DNA of 64,000 nucleotides from Himantopus leucocephalus (taxonomy: Eukaryota; Chordata; Aves; Charadriiformes; Recurvirostridae): assembly GCA_003993805.1 (NCBI GenBank), contig RSEF01000031.1:58298681-58362680 (forward strand), written 5' to 3'. The notes under the pieces were generated by a model. That model had not been told where the DNA came from. It saw nothing but the letters and a program-made list of their open reading frames with translations, and made no database searches. Every line of letters starts with the position of its first letter. Position 1 is the stretch's first letter. The translations under genes and the position numbers were made by a program. Of the stretch, positions 45,481 to 56,541 are shown piece after piece.

Positions 45481-47410
45481 AGAGTATCACTTATAGTGAG
45501 GCTTATCTTCCTGTGTCTTGTGAACTTCAAACAGGCAAGAACAATGCTGCCAATCAGACACTGAAATACTAGAAACTTTAAAAATATTGTCAAGGGGGCT
45601 CAAGCAAAGGAGAGGTGGAAGGTTGTCCAGATGGCTTGATGCAACCTTTTAATCCTCTGGAATCTCTTCCATGAACATCTTTAGATTTCTTGTCATTGTC
45701 CATGTTGTTTTTATTTTTTTTTACTACGGTGTATCTGATTATGGAAGAAGCTAAGTTAGAGCACAGAACAACTGTGCTGAGCTATCAAACCAAATTACCA
45801 GGCTTTTAATTCATACAGCATGGTCCTCTCCAGGGAACTTTCAGGCAAGGCAGCCAGATCACAGCCAGCCTTTCATTTCAGCCTTTGTTCTCAGCACAGA
45901 GCACACCTTTTTGCATTTCATGATTGCGGTTCATTTACAGATTTACAAAAGCACTTTTCCATTGAAAATCATTGCATAGAAAACCAGGGAGCAAATGCTT
46001 CCATTATCTTAGAGGAAGGAGATATTCACAAGCATCTGCATATCAGCTAGTGCAAGTTGGAGCTGAGCTCCCTGCTTCCTCCTGGTCAGCAGAGGTGTAT
46101 GCGCCACTTATTCTGCAGGATTTAAAAGTGTATTAAAAGATAGCTCACCTGCTTCCAGGTAAAGGATTTGAATATAAGTGTGCCAGAAGAAATAATAAAA
46201 TCATTTACAAAAGCTCCTTACATACCAGCACCGAAGCATGGAAGTTTCAGAGGCTCCTTGGTTACCTGTGCCTTGTGGAAAGGACCTTCAAAGCAAGGGA
46301 GACATTTTGAGGAATATAGATCAGAGTCTGTCCTTGCGGATGTTCTCCTGACACGCAAAAGATTTAGACTGTTCCTGTCTCCCACCTCATTCACTGGGAG
46401 GTGGTGCTGTGCTTCACTCACTCACTTCTGCTTCCCTTCCTGTTCCAAGTGGTGTTTGCTTTGAAGCAGACGCACCATCATCAGAATGTATAGTCTAAGG
46501 CAGACAAAAATTGTAAAATGAGCAAGGAGGAAAATAAGGAGATAGGAAAAAAGTCCTTCCGTTGTTTCATACTACCGTGAGCTTCAGCTTCAGCAAGAGG
46601 GGATGAAAACACTTGGGCAGGCAGGAAGGATCAGCAGTGCACTTCAAGGACAGGCAGAAGATTTCTCTTGTCTTTTTTGGGTTTACACTTACATGCTTCT
46701 CCTAAGGCAGTGTTTCCAAGATAGCGATTGGAAGTGGGACAGAGAAAATGAGATGAAGTTTTCTTAGATCTAAGTACTATATAGATATGACCCAAGAGAA
46801 GAAGACAGAAGAAAATAACAATTGAGAAAGTATTTTCCTAGCACAACTGGCAAGTTTGTGAGAAGCAGTGAACCTTGTCATTTAGGCTTCTTAATTTAAC
46901 TGATTCAAGATCCTAACCATGTCTGGAAATATGCATAAATGTTTTTCTGCAGAATCACTTCATTTTAGTCATACCGTTCTATGTCTTCAAAGCAATAGCA
47001 GTCTCAAGAAGAGCCATCCTTTTCCTAGATTATTTTTTGCACTAAGTGTCCGTGAATGAGCTTGATGTAAACAAAGTCACAATTCAGATTTTCATGCACA
47101 CAATTACTCTTTTAAATAAGAACTTTTGTCTCGTACATTACTTGACATAATTTTTCAAGAACATCCCCTTCTCCTTTCATACCAGTTATCCTCTTGAATA
47201 TATACATTTTTAAAACAGTGTATGATTTTTTCCTTAAAGGCACATGAAAAATGTCCTTTTTGCCTAATATAACTCTAATATATGCATATTAAACTCTTTT
47301 AATGGAGCTTAAGGAATCATAAGAGGATGCCGAAGGTGAAATGCAGCATGAGAGCAGTGAATAGTAGAGCAGTTGTCACTAAGAACAGCCCTTGTGTGTC
47401 CAAATACACT

Positions 47411-47487
47411 TTGTAATTAATTATTTAATATTTAATAAATAAATTTAATAATTGTAATTAATAGGTTAATTTGTAATTAACCTATTA
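47411..47487. repeat. AT-rich repeat cluster with a 13-bp perfect hairpin
   Basis: TTGTAATTAA occurs three times (47411-47420, 47452-47461, 47471-47480). TAATAGGTTAATT (47459-47471) is followed by TGT and then by its exact reverse complement (47475-47487), giving a 29-base hairpin. Between them lies ATTTAATA/TTTAATAAAT-type sequence. It may be a decayed palindromic element, a matrix-attachment-type AT tract or local duplication; no transposon family is recognised. Confidence 0.85.
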
Positions 47488-49189
47488 AAATGTCTTAATG
47501 ACACTTTAAAAATGCTTCCCTACTTTCTTTTGACCTTGGAGGCAGTCACACATGTCAGTCACAGGCCTGTGGATTGAGGGAAGGGCCAGTAGTTTTAGAC
47601 TGCACACCCTTTGGGTGTTCAGTGCACACAACTGTGGTTAGCGTAAGGAGGTGGTGTGGGGAGGAAGGACAAACCTAGACGGCAAACTGTGTGTGCATGC
47701 TGTTGTTTAACACAGATGGCCCTTCGTCATGTCCTTTTTCAAGATCAGCAAACCAGCATGCCCCAGGACTTGACCTCTGAAAGGAGGCAGGCAAGGGGAG
47801 GTAGGGTTGCTACTGGGATCCTCTGTTGCTTTTTCTGGTAGATCTTCAGGCATGGCTTTTAGGATCTCGCTTTAGGTGTTTACTTGACATGGAAAAAACA
47901 TGAGGTGGATCTGCCCCAGGAGTGCCACCGGCCCTCTGGAATTCATATTGCTTTTGCCTGTTTTTCCTGTGTAAAATGGGGCGTGGGTTTAGCAAAGGTG
48001 CTTAACGTCTCGGCAGTGCCTCTGCTTTGTTCCCACTGAAGTCAGGTGAAGTTCTGCACCCAATTTTGATGAGATAAGCTGTGATTAATGGATTAGGCAA
48101 AATTAGCAGATGTTGGTGCTTTTCAAAAAAGAATTCCTCCCATAGTGCTTCTAAGACATAGCAGGCAGCATCTCGAACCTCTGGCAGAGTGAGTGCCTCA
48201 GCAGTGGGAAAAGGCCAGTGAAATTGGAAGGATTAACAGTCCCGGTAGGGAGAGCAGCAAGGAATGAGAAAAATGGGGATGGGCCGACAGGTTCTCAGTG
48301 TGCTTGGCTGGGAGTCCCGGGGCACAGCATTTCATGTTTCTCCCTCAAATGGGTCTCTCTCACACCAGAAGCACCCAGCCATTGCTGCTTAAGTTGCTTG
48401 CTCACAATTTAGCTTGCCTGCCAAGAGGCATAACAACACCTCCAGCTGCTGCCTGTAAACACAGGGCAGGGTCCTGCACCTTCATGCAGTGCAAACAACC
48501 AGTCTTCCCATTTCGTTAACATTTCTTTGGTAATTGTCCTTCAGAGTAAAAGAGAATAGCTTTCCTTTCGACTCAGCAAACAGAGCTGGTTGTGCTCAAT
48601 GTGGGGTGATAATACTCATTATCAAGTGTGATGCAGTGCTGTCCAAGTCCTTCATCCTGATAAGCCAGTTGTGAAGAGGTAACAACGGTGTGATAAGTGA
48701 AGTGTCAGAAGGAACTGGAGGACTGACTTACCTTATGTGCCCAGTAGGTTACGATTTCAAGTATCTACTGCCTGCCCTGAACAGGTGGCTGAGCTGCTTG
48801 TAAAGCATTTCTCGAGTCCCTGCCCTTTGTAGCATGATGCCCCAAGGCCATCCTTAACCACAGAGCAGCTGCACAAGAGACCGCCATTATTTGTGTACAG
48901 CTGATTAGCCACCATGCAGCAGAGGATATGAGCCATGGGGCCACAGCATCCTGCCCCAGCTCTCCCCAATGGATGCACCTTCTTAAAGGCTTTGCCTTTG
49001 TCTGCTGAGTGAGCTCTGCCTGTGAACAACACATCCCTCTTGTTCCAGTGACTTGGGCAGTGCCCAGTCTGCCTACAGCGTGGATGTGCTCCGCATTTGC
49101 ACCAGCTCAGTTAAACCTCCCCTGAGACCTTTCCAGCACTTGAGCATCCACAAAGAACCAGGATACCCCAAAATGGTGGCCCTGCTGAA

Positions 49190-49340
49190 AGTGGTGCTGT
49201 GCTGAGTTGTGAACAATGCCCTTTAATGAGAGGAAAGGAAGCCAAGCCGTTCCAACTGCACACCAATACAATGTATAGTCTAATTATGCTAATCATCCGA
49301 TCTGGTACTTCAGGGGGAAATTCAATAGAATTGTAAGCAA
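49190..49340. promoter_or_regulatory. Enhancer-like motif cluster (candidate)
   Basis: GAACAATGCC (SOX-like AACAAT) near 49211, CTTTAATGAG near 49221 and CTAATTATGCTAATCAT near 49280 place SOX-, homeodomain- and POU-like cores within about 80 bases, in repeat-free DNA. The clustering is seen in the sequence; enhancer activity is inference. Confidence 0.25.
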
Positions 49341-52300
49341 GAAGATATTTTCTGGGTTTTTTTTCCCACTAACGTGTAGGAAGGCTAGGCACAATAGGTT
49401 ACTCTTCATTAGTATCCTTCAGAGTAAGCGTTTGTGCTGATGTGTCCTCCATTTCTCTTCCTTCTGGCCATAAACAATTGTCCCCTCAGCCCCAGCAGTG
49501 ATCAGGGAAAACTGCCACGGGACTGTCAGAAAAATTTAGAAAACCCACAAATAGATAAAGCTCAGCCGAGAAACATAAAGTGGGATATGTTCCCCACTTT
49601 CTGTTCGGTTTTAACTTGAATTGCGCAATGGCAAATGCTTCTCTCCAACTGTCTGGAGTTCTTAAATATCTTAGTGAAGACTACATACATTTACAAAACT
49701 GAATGTTATGATGTCATCTTTTAATTAGTCATCTTGCTCCCTTATTCCCTGCTTGTACATCTCCACAGTCTTAACATCAGCCTTCATCTCTGAAGGGAAG
49801 TTGCTGTCTCTGTTCCTTTTTGGCTCTTCAATGCCTGTAATGCTTGCTTCAGTTTCAGCTCCCGTCACCTGCCTGCACCAGTTAATTGGAAGCTCCAGTG
49901 GGATAAAGGGAAAGGTGTCACCAGCACGTCCACAGCATCCCACACCCTTGAAATTGTTCTCCCGTGGAGTAAGGTGTAAACCTAAGAGGAAGCTCTCAAG
50001 GAGTCATACTTGCAGCTTTCCTTCCCAGGAAGATTTCCATGCTTAACCTACTAGAAATAAGGAAATAATGAGGTTCGGTGACAGCCACGGAGAAGTGCTC
50101 CAAAGACAAGTACAAACAATGACTTTGTTTCATGTGCCTCCGTTTCTTGCTTTTTCTAACCAGCACCATTTGAAGGCAGACACCTTATTGCTTGACTGTA
50201 ATAGAAAAGCATTTCAATTAACTGTACAAAGAAGCCTTGCACTGACCTTGACTTTCCTTTGCCAGACTTGATACAAAAGGTGCAGGAATAGAAGCACCAT
50301 TAAAACCAAGCCACAACCATTTATAGAATAAATACAGATTGAAAAGGGAACCACAAAAACGGTTTGGGCATGGTCTGTGTCTGAGGCTTTTAGGGTACGT
50401 AAAATGGGGTTGGATGGTCCTACAGGAATGGGCTTGTTTCCCAAATTAGGGAAGAAACAGCAAAAGCTGGGATATGCCATCTCAGAGAGGGAAGATGGTG
50501 GTGGTAAGGTAATTTTACCGTCTCTAAAGATGCAGGTGATTCCCTGCTGCTTGCTGTTCACTGTCTTGTTCACAGGCTGGTCTTGGTGACCTGTGCTATG
50601 CATTGCAACTCATTTCTGTGGATCTGCTTCCACCAGAGATCGACTAACCAACAAAAAGGTTGCATTTCTCCCGGGCTGTATGCAGCATTGCTAGTAAGAT
50701 GTACTTCATGGAGAATACCTTGCTGGAAGCAGTGTAGAGGGAGCACGGAGGGAAGCCTGTGACCTCCAGGCAGGAACAGATGTAGGTGGGCAGGAGAGGG
50801 TGTGAAGGAGTTGCTATGCCTTCGGGGTAGCCTTTGGGTGGGCTTGGAACACCTCAGTGCAGGGCTGTCTATGCTTTCTTCCCACCCAGCCCTCTAGAAC
50901 AGTGCCTATGGAGGAGCACTGTGGGGTAAAGAGGGCTCATCAGATGAACCCCATGGAGGGACAGGCTTTCTGCCTCCAAGGTCATTCTGCTCTGTCCTGG
51001 GTTGCAAGGGCTGGCTCAGGCCCCGTCTGGGCATCAGAGCCTGGTGTACTGGCTTTACAATAAATATCAAGCCACACATACCTCCAGAAAGCTCATTAAC
51101 ACAAGCAGCGCAGCAGTGGAAGTGTGCTCCTCAAGCTGGGTCTCTCCCAGTGGGTGGACCTGGAAGCACAGAAGAGCCCGATTTCGTAAGAGAAATTCCT
51201 AGGTGGAGTTGCGTGCTGAGAAACTTGTTCAGGCTGAAACGTTTATCTTGTTTTGATGGTATTTTTTTGGTGGTGCTCCGTAGAAACCAAATGACTGCTT
51301 CCTTTCTGGCTCAACAAGGCACTCTTAAACAATACTAATCAAACAGCGTCAGGGTTTCCTTTTAAATGTTGCTTCTGACTCTCTAAGAGGTGGGCTGCTA
51401 CCCTGGCTACATCCAAAGGTGCTCCAGTGAGTCAAAGCATCTCTTTCCACACAACTTTGACTCTCACCTGTCCTTTGCTTTTGTTTGCAAATTACACAAG
51501 TTGGAAAGACAAGCGTTTGTGTTTGCTTTCCTTGACAACAGCAACAGGGCAGGAGTGTCTCTGAAACAGGCGAAGGGGTGTATGGGCAACTGACAAAACT
51601 GCAGTGCTGCATTTAAGATTAAGGAGGATGAATCAGTGAATTCACCTTTTTTCTTGTTTGTAACCTTTCAATTGAAAAACAGATCACAGATGTTGTACTT
51701 CATCTATGCTTTATGATTATTGTGTTAGCTACCAGATTTTAAGATGCATGTGTTTGGTTTTGAATGAGTGTACACTGCTGGCTGACTGATCAGCTGCAGG
51801 AATCTCAACTTTAATGGATTGGTTCTGTAGAAGTTGTTTAGTCCTTGCACCTTAGAAAATACCTTGAAGTGAAACATAGCTATTTTCCAAGGACAAGGGT
51901 ATCTCTCCATATACAGCACCACCCAGTTCTGGGAAGTTTGGATCCTAGATGACTGTTGGTGGTTGTCTGTGAAAGACAGATAAGATCAGTCTCTCTACCT
52001 GAATTGCTCTACTCTAGCAGATCTTCCTTCTTTTTGTGTTATCACTGCGAATGGCAGCTGCAAGCAGTGATAAAAAAGGCCTGCAAACAACATCATACCT
52101 CAGTCCAAAACTGTTGCATGCACAGAAGCAACCTCTTGAACTGAATCTGGGATTTTAGACTAATTTATCAACATCGGTCTTCACATGTACTCAAATGACA
52201 GCGTTTCAGCCATAACAGTCATCTATGGAAGGCACAGCTGGTCTCAGTATCTTGAGCCAAAGGAGCTTTTGTGGCTGTGTAATGAATGGCCACTCCTAGT

Positions 52301-52616
52301 ATCCATACAGCACACCCAGCCTGGCGGATGCAGGAGCTGGTGCAATAACCATATGGCTACCGGTTAAATACCAGTAGCAGATACTTTGTCTTAATGCATT
52401 GTCGCTACTCGGTGCAGGCAAACAAGGAGCATGTAACAAATGATGCTGCAAAGGCATCATAGTATGGTATTAGTCAGGGAATTAGTCCCACTGCTGGGTT
52501 TCCAGGCAGTTGCTAATGCCTGGAGTGCTTTCATCCTTGAAAATGCTCCGTATCTTAAGTGAGACTCTTGTACAATAGCAACCTTTATCGGTCCTGGCAG
52601 GGACAAAGTGGTATGT

Positions 52617-52670
52617 TGTGCAAGTAACATGAAGTTATTGTTTTTGTGCAAGTAACATGAAGTTATTGTT
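52617..52670 (+). repeat. 28-bp tandem duplication
   Basis: A 28-base unit containing CAAGTAACATGAAGTTATTG is present at 52617-52644 and again from 52645, perfect over about 26 bases. Near-identity suggests a recent duplication or an assembly artefact. Confidence 0.92.
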
Positions 52671-52748
52671 AACAATACGTGCATACCGCCACACCAGAAA
52701 CCCACTTGTGGGCGCACACGGCAGGAATATATCTCCTTGTGCACCAAT

Positions 52749-52771
52749 GCATATATACACACGTGTGTGTG
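52749..52771. repeat. Alternating purine-pyrimidine (AT/AC/GT) tract
   Basis: Twenty-three bases alternate strictly between purine and pyrimidine, passing from AT to AC to GT steps around a central ACGT. Further TG-rich sequence follows to about 52812. Such tracts are prone to the Z-DNA conformation and are often length-polymorphic. Confidence 0.85.
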
Positions 52772-53871
52772 AGTGTGCGCAGACATCTGTGTGTTACTGG
52801 GTGTGTGCGCCAAAGCAGCCTTCTGCCTCCTCCTCTCCCCCTGCAAAGGTTATTTCCCGTAATTGTGCCCTGCAGCCGCCACATCTGGTGTAAGAGAAAG
52901 CTCTGACGAGCTCGGCCTCTGCCTGCTCTGGGCAGACGCTTGTTAAGTACAATTAATGCCACGAGGAGAAAACTTCAGTTGCCATAAGAAAATTCAGATT
53001 GTACTGCATGTCAGAAACACTGCAAGTGGGTGAAGCTACTAATTAGTGCGAAAGAGAGGCTACTGACTGTCCTCCTGTCAGCAGATGAGAGCAGGAGGTG
53101 TATGCACAGGCGTCCGTAGTGATTGTCAGAGAAGGTCTTGAAGTAGAAAGTCTTCAGGGTAAGAATTTCTCTAGGGGCTCAAGAGGCAGTGCAGTAACTT
53201 TTCATAGCTTATCTATAAACGGTGCTTCATTATAACTAATTAATGAACAGAAAATGAGGGGATTTGTACAAATCTTGTTACAAAATTTCTGTTTTTAAAG
53301 GGATTGGGCTAAAAGGCAGAAGAAAAGGATCATTGTACTGGAGAATTAGAGAAGACTGTGCCCTAAGGCAGTTGAGTGCTTTGCACATGATGGTAGGCTG
53401 TTGTTGCTATTGAGATTTAAAATAGGATGAGATTTTGTGTATTGATAGAAAATGAAAAAATTACCTGGGTGGGCTAGGGCAATGCTGAGCATTCATCAAA
53501 ACTACATAAAATACCTGACACACCTTGAGCGATGTTTAACCAGAGCTGAGTAAAGGGAATACTTATTAATTGAAATGACAGAGAAGAATTTGACATGGCT
53601 GAATTTTTATTGATGTTTGTCCAGCTGATTTTTACCTCTGTGAAAACCAAGCTGCCAAGCCCATTGTGTCGTCATTGCATCTATTCTTGTCGAGACATAT
53701 ATCTACATGGGGTGAATTCACAGATCCTCGTTCCTTAGCCACCAGTGGTTTGATAGTGGTGTTTATCAGAGGATACAGCTCCTGAATACATCCTTTGGAG
53801 CCAGAGCTTGTCTTCCAAAGCCCTGAGCAGGGCACAGGCCATTAGCCGGGAGGATAGAACCTAGGCAAGAA

Positions 53872-53919
53872 ATAAAATTAAAGATCAAAATGAAAGTTCA
53901 ATAAAATGAAAGATCAAAA
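53872..53919 (+). repeat. Imperfect 29-bp direct repeat
   Basis: ATAAAATTAAAGATCAAAA (53872-53890) recurs as ATAAAATGAAAGATCAAAA (53901-53919), one base different, 29 bases apart. It is an A-rich local duplication. Confidence 0.85.
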
Positions 53920-54271
53920 CAAGGTAGGAAGAAGCCATGAAGGAGTTAGGAGGGATGAGGGTAACACACTGCAAGTTTCTAAGATTTTGGATTGAGTGGA
54001 GCTGATCCCAGCTTACCCCAGTCTGGGTCCCCAGACCTACCCAAATTATGTTTAGAGACTATTTACTTTGTACTTATTAACCTGCTCCAAGGGAAAGCAG
54101 ATGAGTTTCAGTGTAATGTTTCACACTGCCAGCTTTTTCTCCAATGAATTGTGTGACCCAGTGCATTATTTGGCACAAATATGTATGGTATTATTCCTAT
54201 CCCCTAGGAAAAAAAAATAAAATGTAACACAGAAGCTGTAATAAAACCATATACTATATGGCTGGTGAACT

Positions 54272-54311
54272 TCTTCACACGGCCGGTGAACAGGAACATC
54301 TTCACACGGCC
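54272..54311 (+). repeat. Direct repeat TCTTCACACGGCC, 27 bases apart
   Basis: The 13-base sequence is found at 54272-54284 and 54299-54311, and a GGTGAAC segment is also repeated in between. It is a partial tandem duplication just left of a CpG-rich segment. Confidence 0.85.
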
Positions 54312-54389
54312 AGAGTTGCCTGGGACCTTCCAGTTGGGACTGTGTCTTTCCGTCTTCCCTCTTTCCATTCCTGGAGCCCTTGTAGTGAA

Positions 54390-54830
54390 AAAGTCAATGC
54401 ACGTGAGACCCAGATGTAGGTTTTATGAGAAGTTTTAAGAGGAAGTGAGCAGACGAGAGCAGAAATTTTCCCCCGTACCCAGCTTCCCAGCCCCAGCAGA
54501 AAGCACGCCAATGGGCGTTGTGCTGCAAGCGCCGAGACCCGCCTGACCACGCATGAATAACCTCTGCTAAACCTTCGCAAGGCCAGTACGGATTTCTCTG
54601 CTTCAGAGCCCTGAAATCAACACGGCAGAGAGCCTTTGAATGCCTGCGGGTAGCGTCAGTGCCGCTCGCCCACGCCTGACGCTGTGCCAGCAGTGCCCGA
54701 GCCGTGCTCGGCTGTGCAGAGGCGGCGATGGCGGAGGGGCCAGGGTGCAGCGGGGAGTGGGGTGTGAGGAGGGATGGGGCTGGCAGGGGGTCAGGAGGCA
54801 GCAGGGGCCGGTGCTGCATCCAAGGAGGCT
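54390..54830. promoter_or_regulatory. CpG-rich segment, possible second promoter
   Basis: A hand count gives about 23 CpG in 54481-54840, well above neighbouring DNA though weaker than the island at 22.8 kb. It holds a CACGTG E-box (54400-54405), a CCAAT box in GC-rich context (54508-54512, within CACGCCAATGGGCG) and GATGGCGG (54727-54734), a YY1-like element often found near transcription starts. Overlapping 78-141-codon frames on both strands resemble no known protein and probably reflect GC content. It could be a promoter, a 5' exon or merely a GC-rich patch. The direction of any transcript is unclear. Confidence 0.4.
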
Positions 54831-55689
54831 TGGATCCATATTTATGACAATTGCTTTTTATTTACTGCTTTCTGCAATAAAGCTTGGCAGGGCAATGCCT
54901 GGGAACTGGTGGTCTGACAGATGATTGATTTTGTGGCCATGGTGGCACAGACTGCTCCAACACAAAGCATCAGAGAGAGCACGATGCGAAGGGAGAAGGG
55001 ATTTTCTCCCGGAGTTCCCCAGTGGGTTGTTGGAAGTTTCTCCCGTGTATACAAAGCAGTTGCGTGAGCATCCTCTGTTTCGTTTTTCCCTTCTGCTGCC
55101 ATTTCATGCAAAGGAAATTAGCTGCAAGTGTTGAGGTTGGCACTGTAACTTCGGTAATTGTATCCAGGGCATAGAGTAGCAGGGGCTGGTGCTTAATCAT
55201 TCACTCATTAGCTCAGTGTCATTTTAGCTTGGAAGACAAATAGAGGGTAAGAAATTGTGTCAGCCCGTCTGAGAGGAGCAGGTATAAGACAATTCGGGAA
55301 GGACGACATACTTTCTCGGCTTCTTGGTGCACTAGCTCATTGCCTTTCCAGCACAGCTGTTGCTGCTGCTCCTGCTACCAGTGTTGGAGAAAACGTCTGT
55401 ATTTGAAGTGCCCATCTGCTTGCAGCTGTTGTCATCTTTTAATTGGCGTAATCCTGTTGGATGAGAGTAGCACAACTGTGAGCGTCTCCTACACTGTCAC
55501 CCGACTGCCAGCACCTCCTGTGTCACGCACTGTCTTTGTCTGTACACTTTCTGTATAAATACTTTCCTTATGTACTCAGGGAGTCCCCTGAGGGCTGTCT
55601 TTACTTATGTGGCCACAAAAAGGGCATTTCTCCCCTCTCTGGCTATGATTCCTTACAAATCAGGGCATTTCCAAAAGGGATAGGGACAC
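54831..55689. other. Non-coding DNA, no gene seen
   Basis: This is moderately GC-rich spacer between the CpG-rich segment and the CR1 remnant. Frames up to 89 codons occur on both strands but none looks like a known protein. No repeats are recognised. Confidence 0.6.
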
Positions 55690-56165
55690 GTGAACACCGT
55701 TGTAGACACCGCTGATAAGACCGTACCTGGAACACCATGTGCATTTCTGGCCACCCATGCTCCAAAAATATGACTTGACACTGCAGTGGAATGAGGGGAG
55801 GTCTGCATGGACAGCAGGGAGATGAAAGCCTGACATGCAATTTGAGATTAAAGGAGCTTTACTTGTTTAGTCTAGGAAAATGCAGACTGGGATATAGCAG
55901 AAGTTTATACATGCATCAGGGAAGGAAACACCAAGAAGGGGGCAGTAGGTTACTAAACCAAATGGTCAGTACTGGAAAAAGAACAAACAGGGATGAACTA
56001 GCCATTAGTAGATGTAGACGAGAAACTATAAGCCAGCCCTTAAAGACCAGACTAACACTTCCATGGCAACAGCGGGGGGAAAATTTTCTTAGATGTTCTT
56101 AAGACAGAGCTTAAATAAATTCATAAAGAGGATGAGCTGACTGGCTTTCCTGCTGTAACAGACAA
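55690..56165 (+). mobile_element. Old, degraded CR1-type LINE 3' portion
   Basis: IRPYLEHHVHFWPP (55715-55756) is a decayed copy of the CR1 reverse-transcriptase C-terminal motif [14 protein letters not shown]. What follows tracks the post-motif part of divergent CR1 elements: TTGTTTAGTCTAGGAAAATG near 55865 (compare the LFSLxKRRLRG-encoding part), then ATACATGCATCAGGGA near 55910, GATGAACTAGCCATTAG near 55993, and a tail resembling the AAGACTAAGCTTGATAAGTTTATGGA segment near 56101-56135. Frames are broken, so no protein is made. It appears to belong to the same old family as the copy at 21.5-22.7 kb and lacks the ATTCTATG terminus. The alignment is from memory and the borders are approximate. 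Confidence 0.8.
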
Positions 56166-56514
56166 GATGACACAGGAGATCTTGTTTGTCTTGTATCAGT
56201 CTATTCACAACATGCACTTATTAAAAGTTCCTGCAGCAATTTTGCAGTGGGGCCTGAGATACTGCAAATGGAAAACACATTCATGGATTTGAACTGAACA
56301 CAAACATAACTTCAAACTATGAGCTGAACAAGTTTCATGGGATTAAGAGAGGGATGCCTAGCCAGTGGCTTGGTAGCTGACCACCCAAGGTAAACGCAGT
56401 GTTTAGGAAACTGCAGTGCCCATTCATGCTGGGTGATGTTTGCGATTGTTCAGTTGGAAGCTGAATACAGCCAGAAATGAAACACTTTTTTCCTTTTTTT
56501 TTTTTTTCTTTTTT
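56166..56514. other. Non-coding DNA ending in a T-rich run
   Basis: No gene or repeat is recognised up to 56485. From about 56486 the sequence is almost pure T with a few C residues and runs directly into the N gap. Confidence 0.65.
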
Positions 56515-56541
56515 NNNNNNNNNNNNNNNNNNNNNNNNNNN
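56515..56541. other. Assembly gap of 27 N in a T-rich tract
   Basis: Unlike the two 100-N gaps this one has a specific length, so the size may be estimated from read pairs or overlap. It directly follows a poly-pyrimidine run that probably stopped sequencing reads. Confidence 0.95.

Larger units (their letters stand above)
45481..54271. other. Non-coding DNA, no identifiable gene
   Basis: No exon or RNA gene is recognised in nearly 9 kb. Contents worth noting are an AT-rich hairpin with repeated TTGTAATTAA (47411-47487), an enhancer-like block near 49190-49340, a purine-biased 72-codon minus-strand frame (49725-49943), a 28-bp tandem duplication (52617-52670), an alternating purine-pyrimidine tract (52749-52771) and an imperfect 29-bp repeat (53872-53919). 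Confidence 0.6.

Noticed and set aside
54394..54819. 141-codon minus-strand frame
   Set aside because: It lies in CpG-rich DNA where stop codons are scarce and frames on both strands overlap. Its predicted peptide is low-complexity Pro/Ser/Ala-rich at the start and resembles nothing known.
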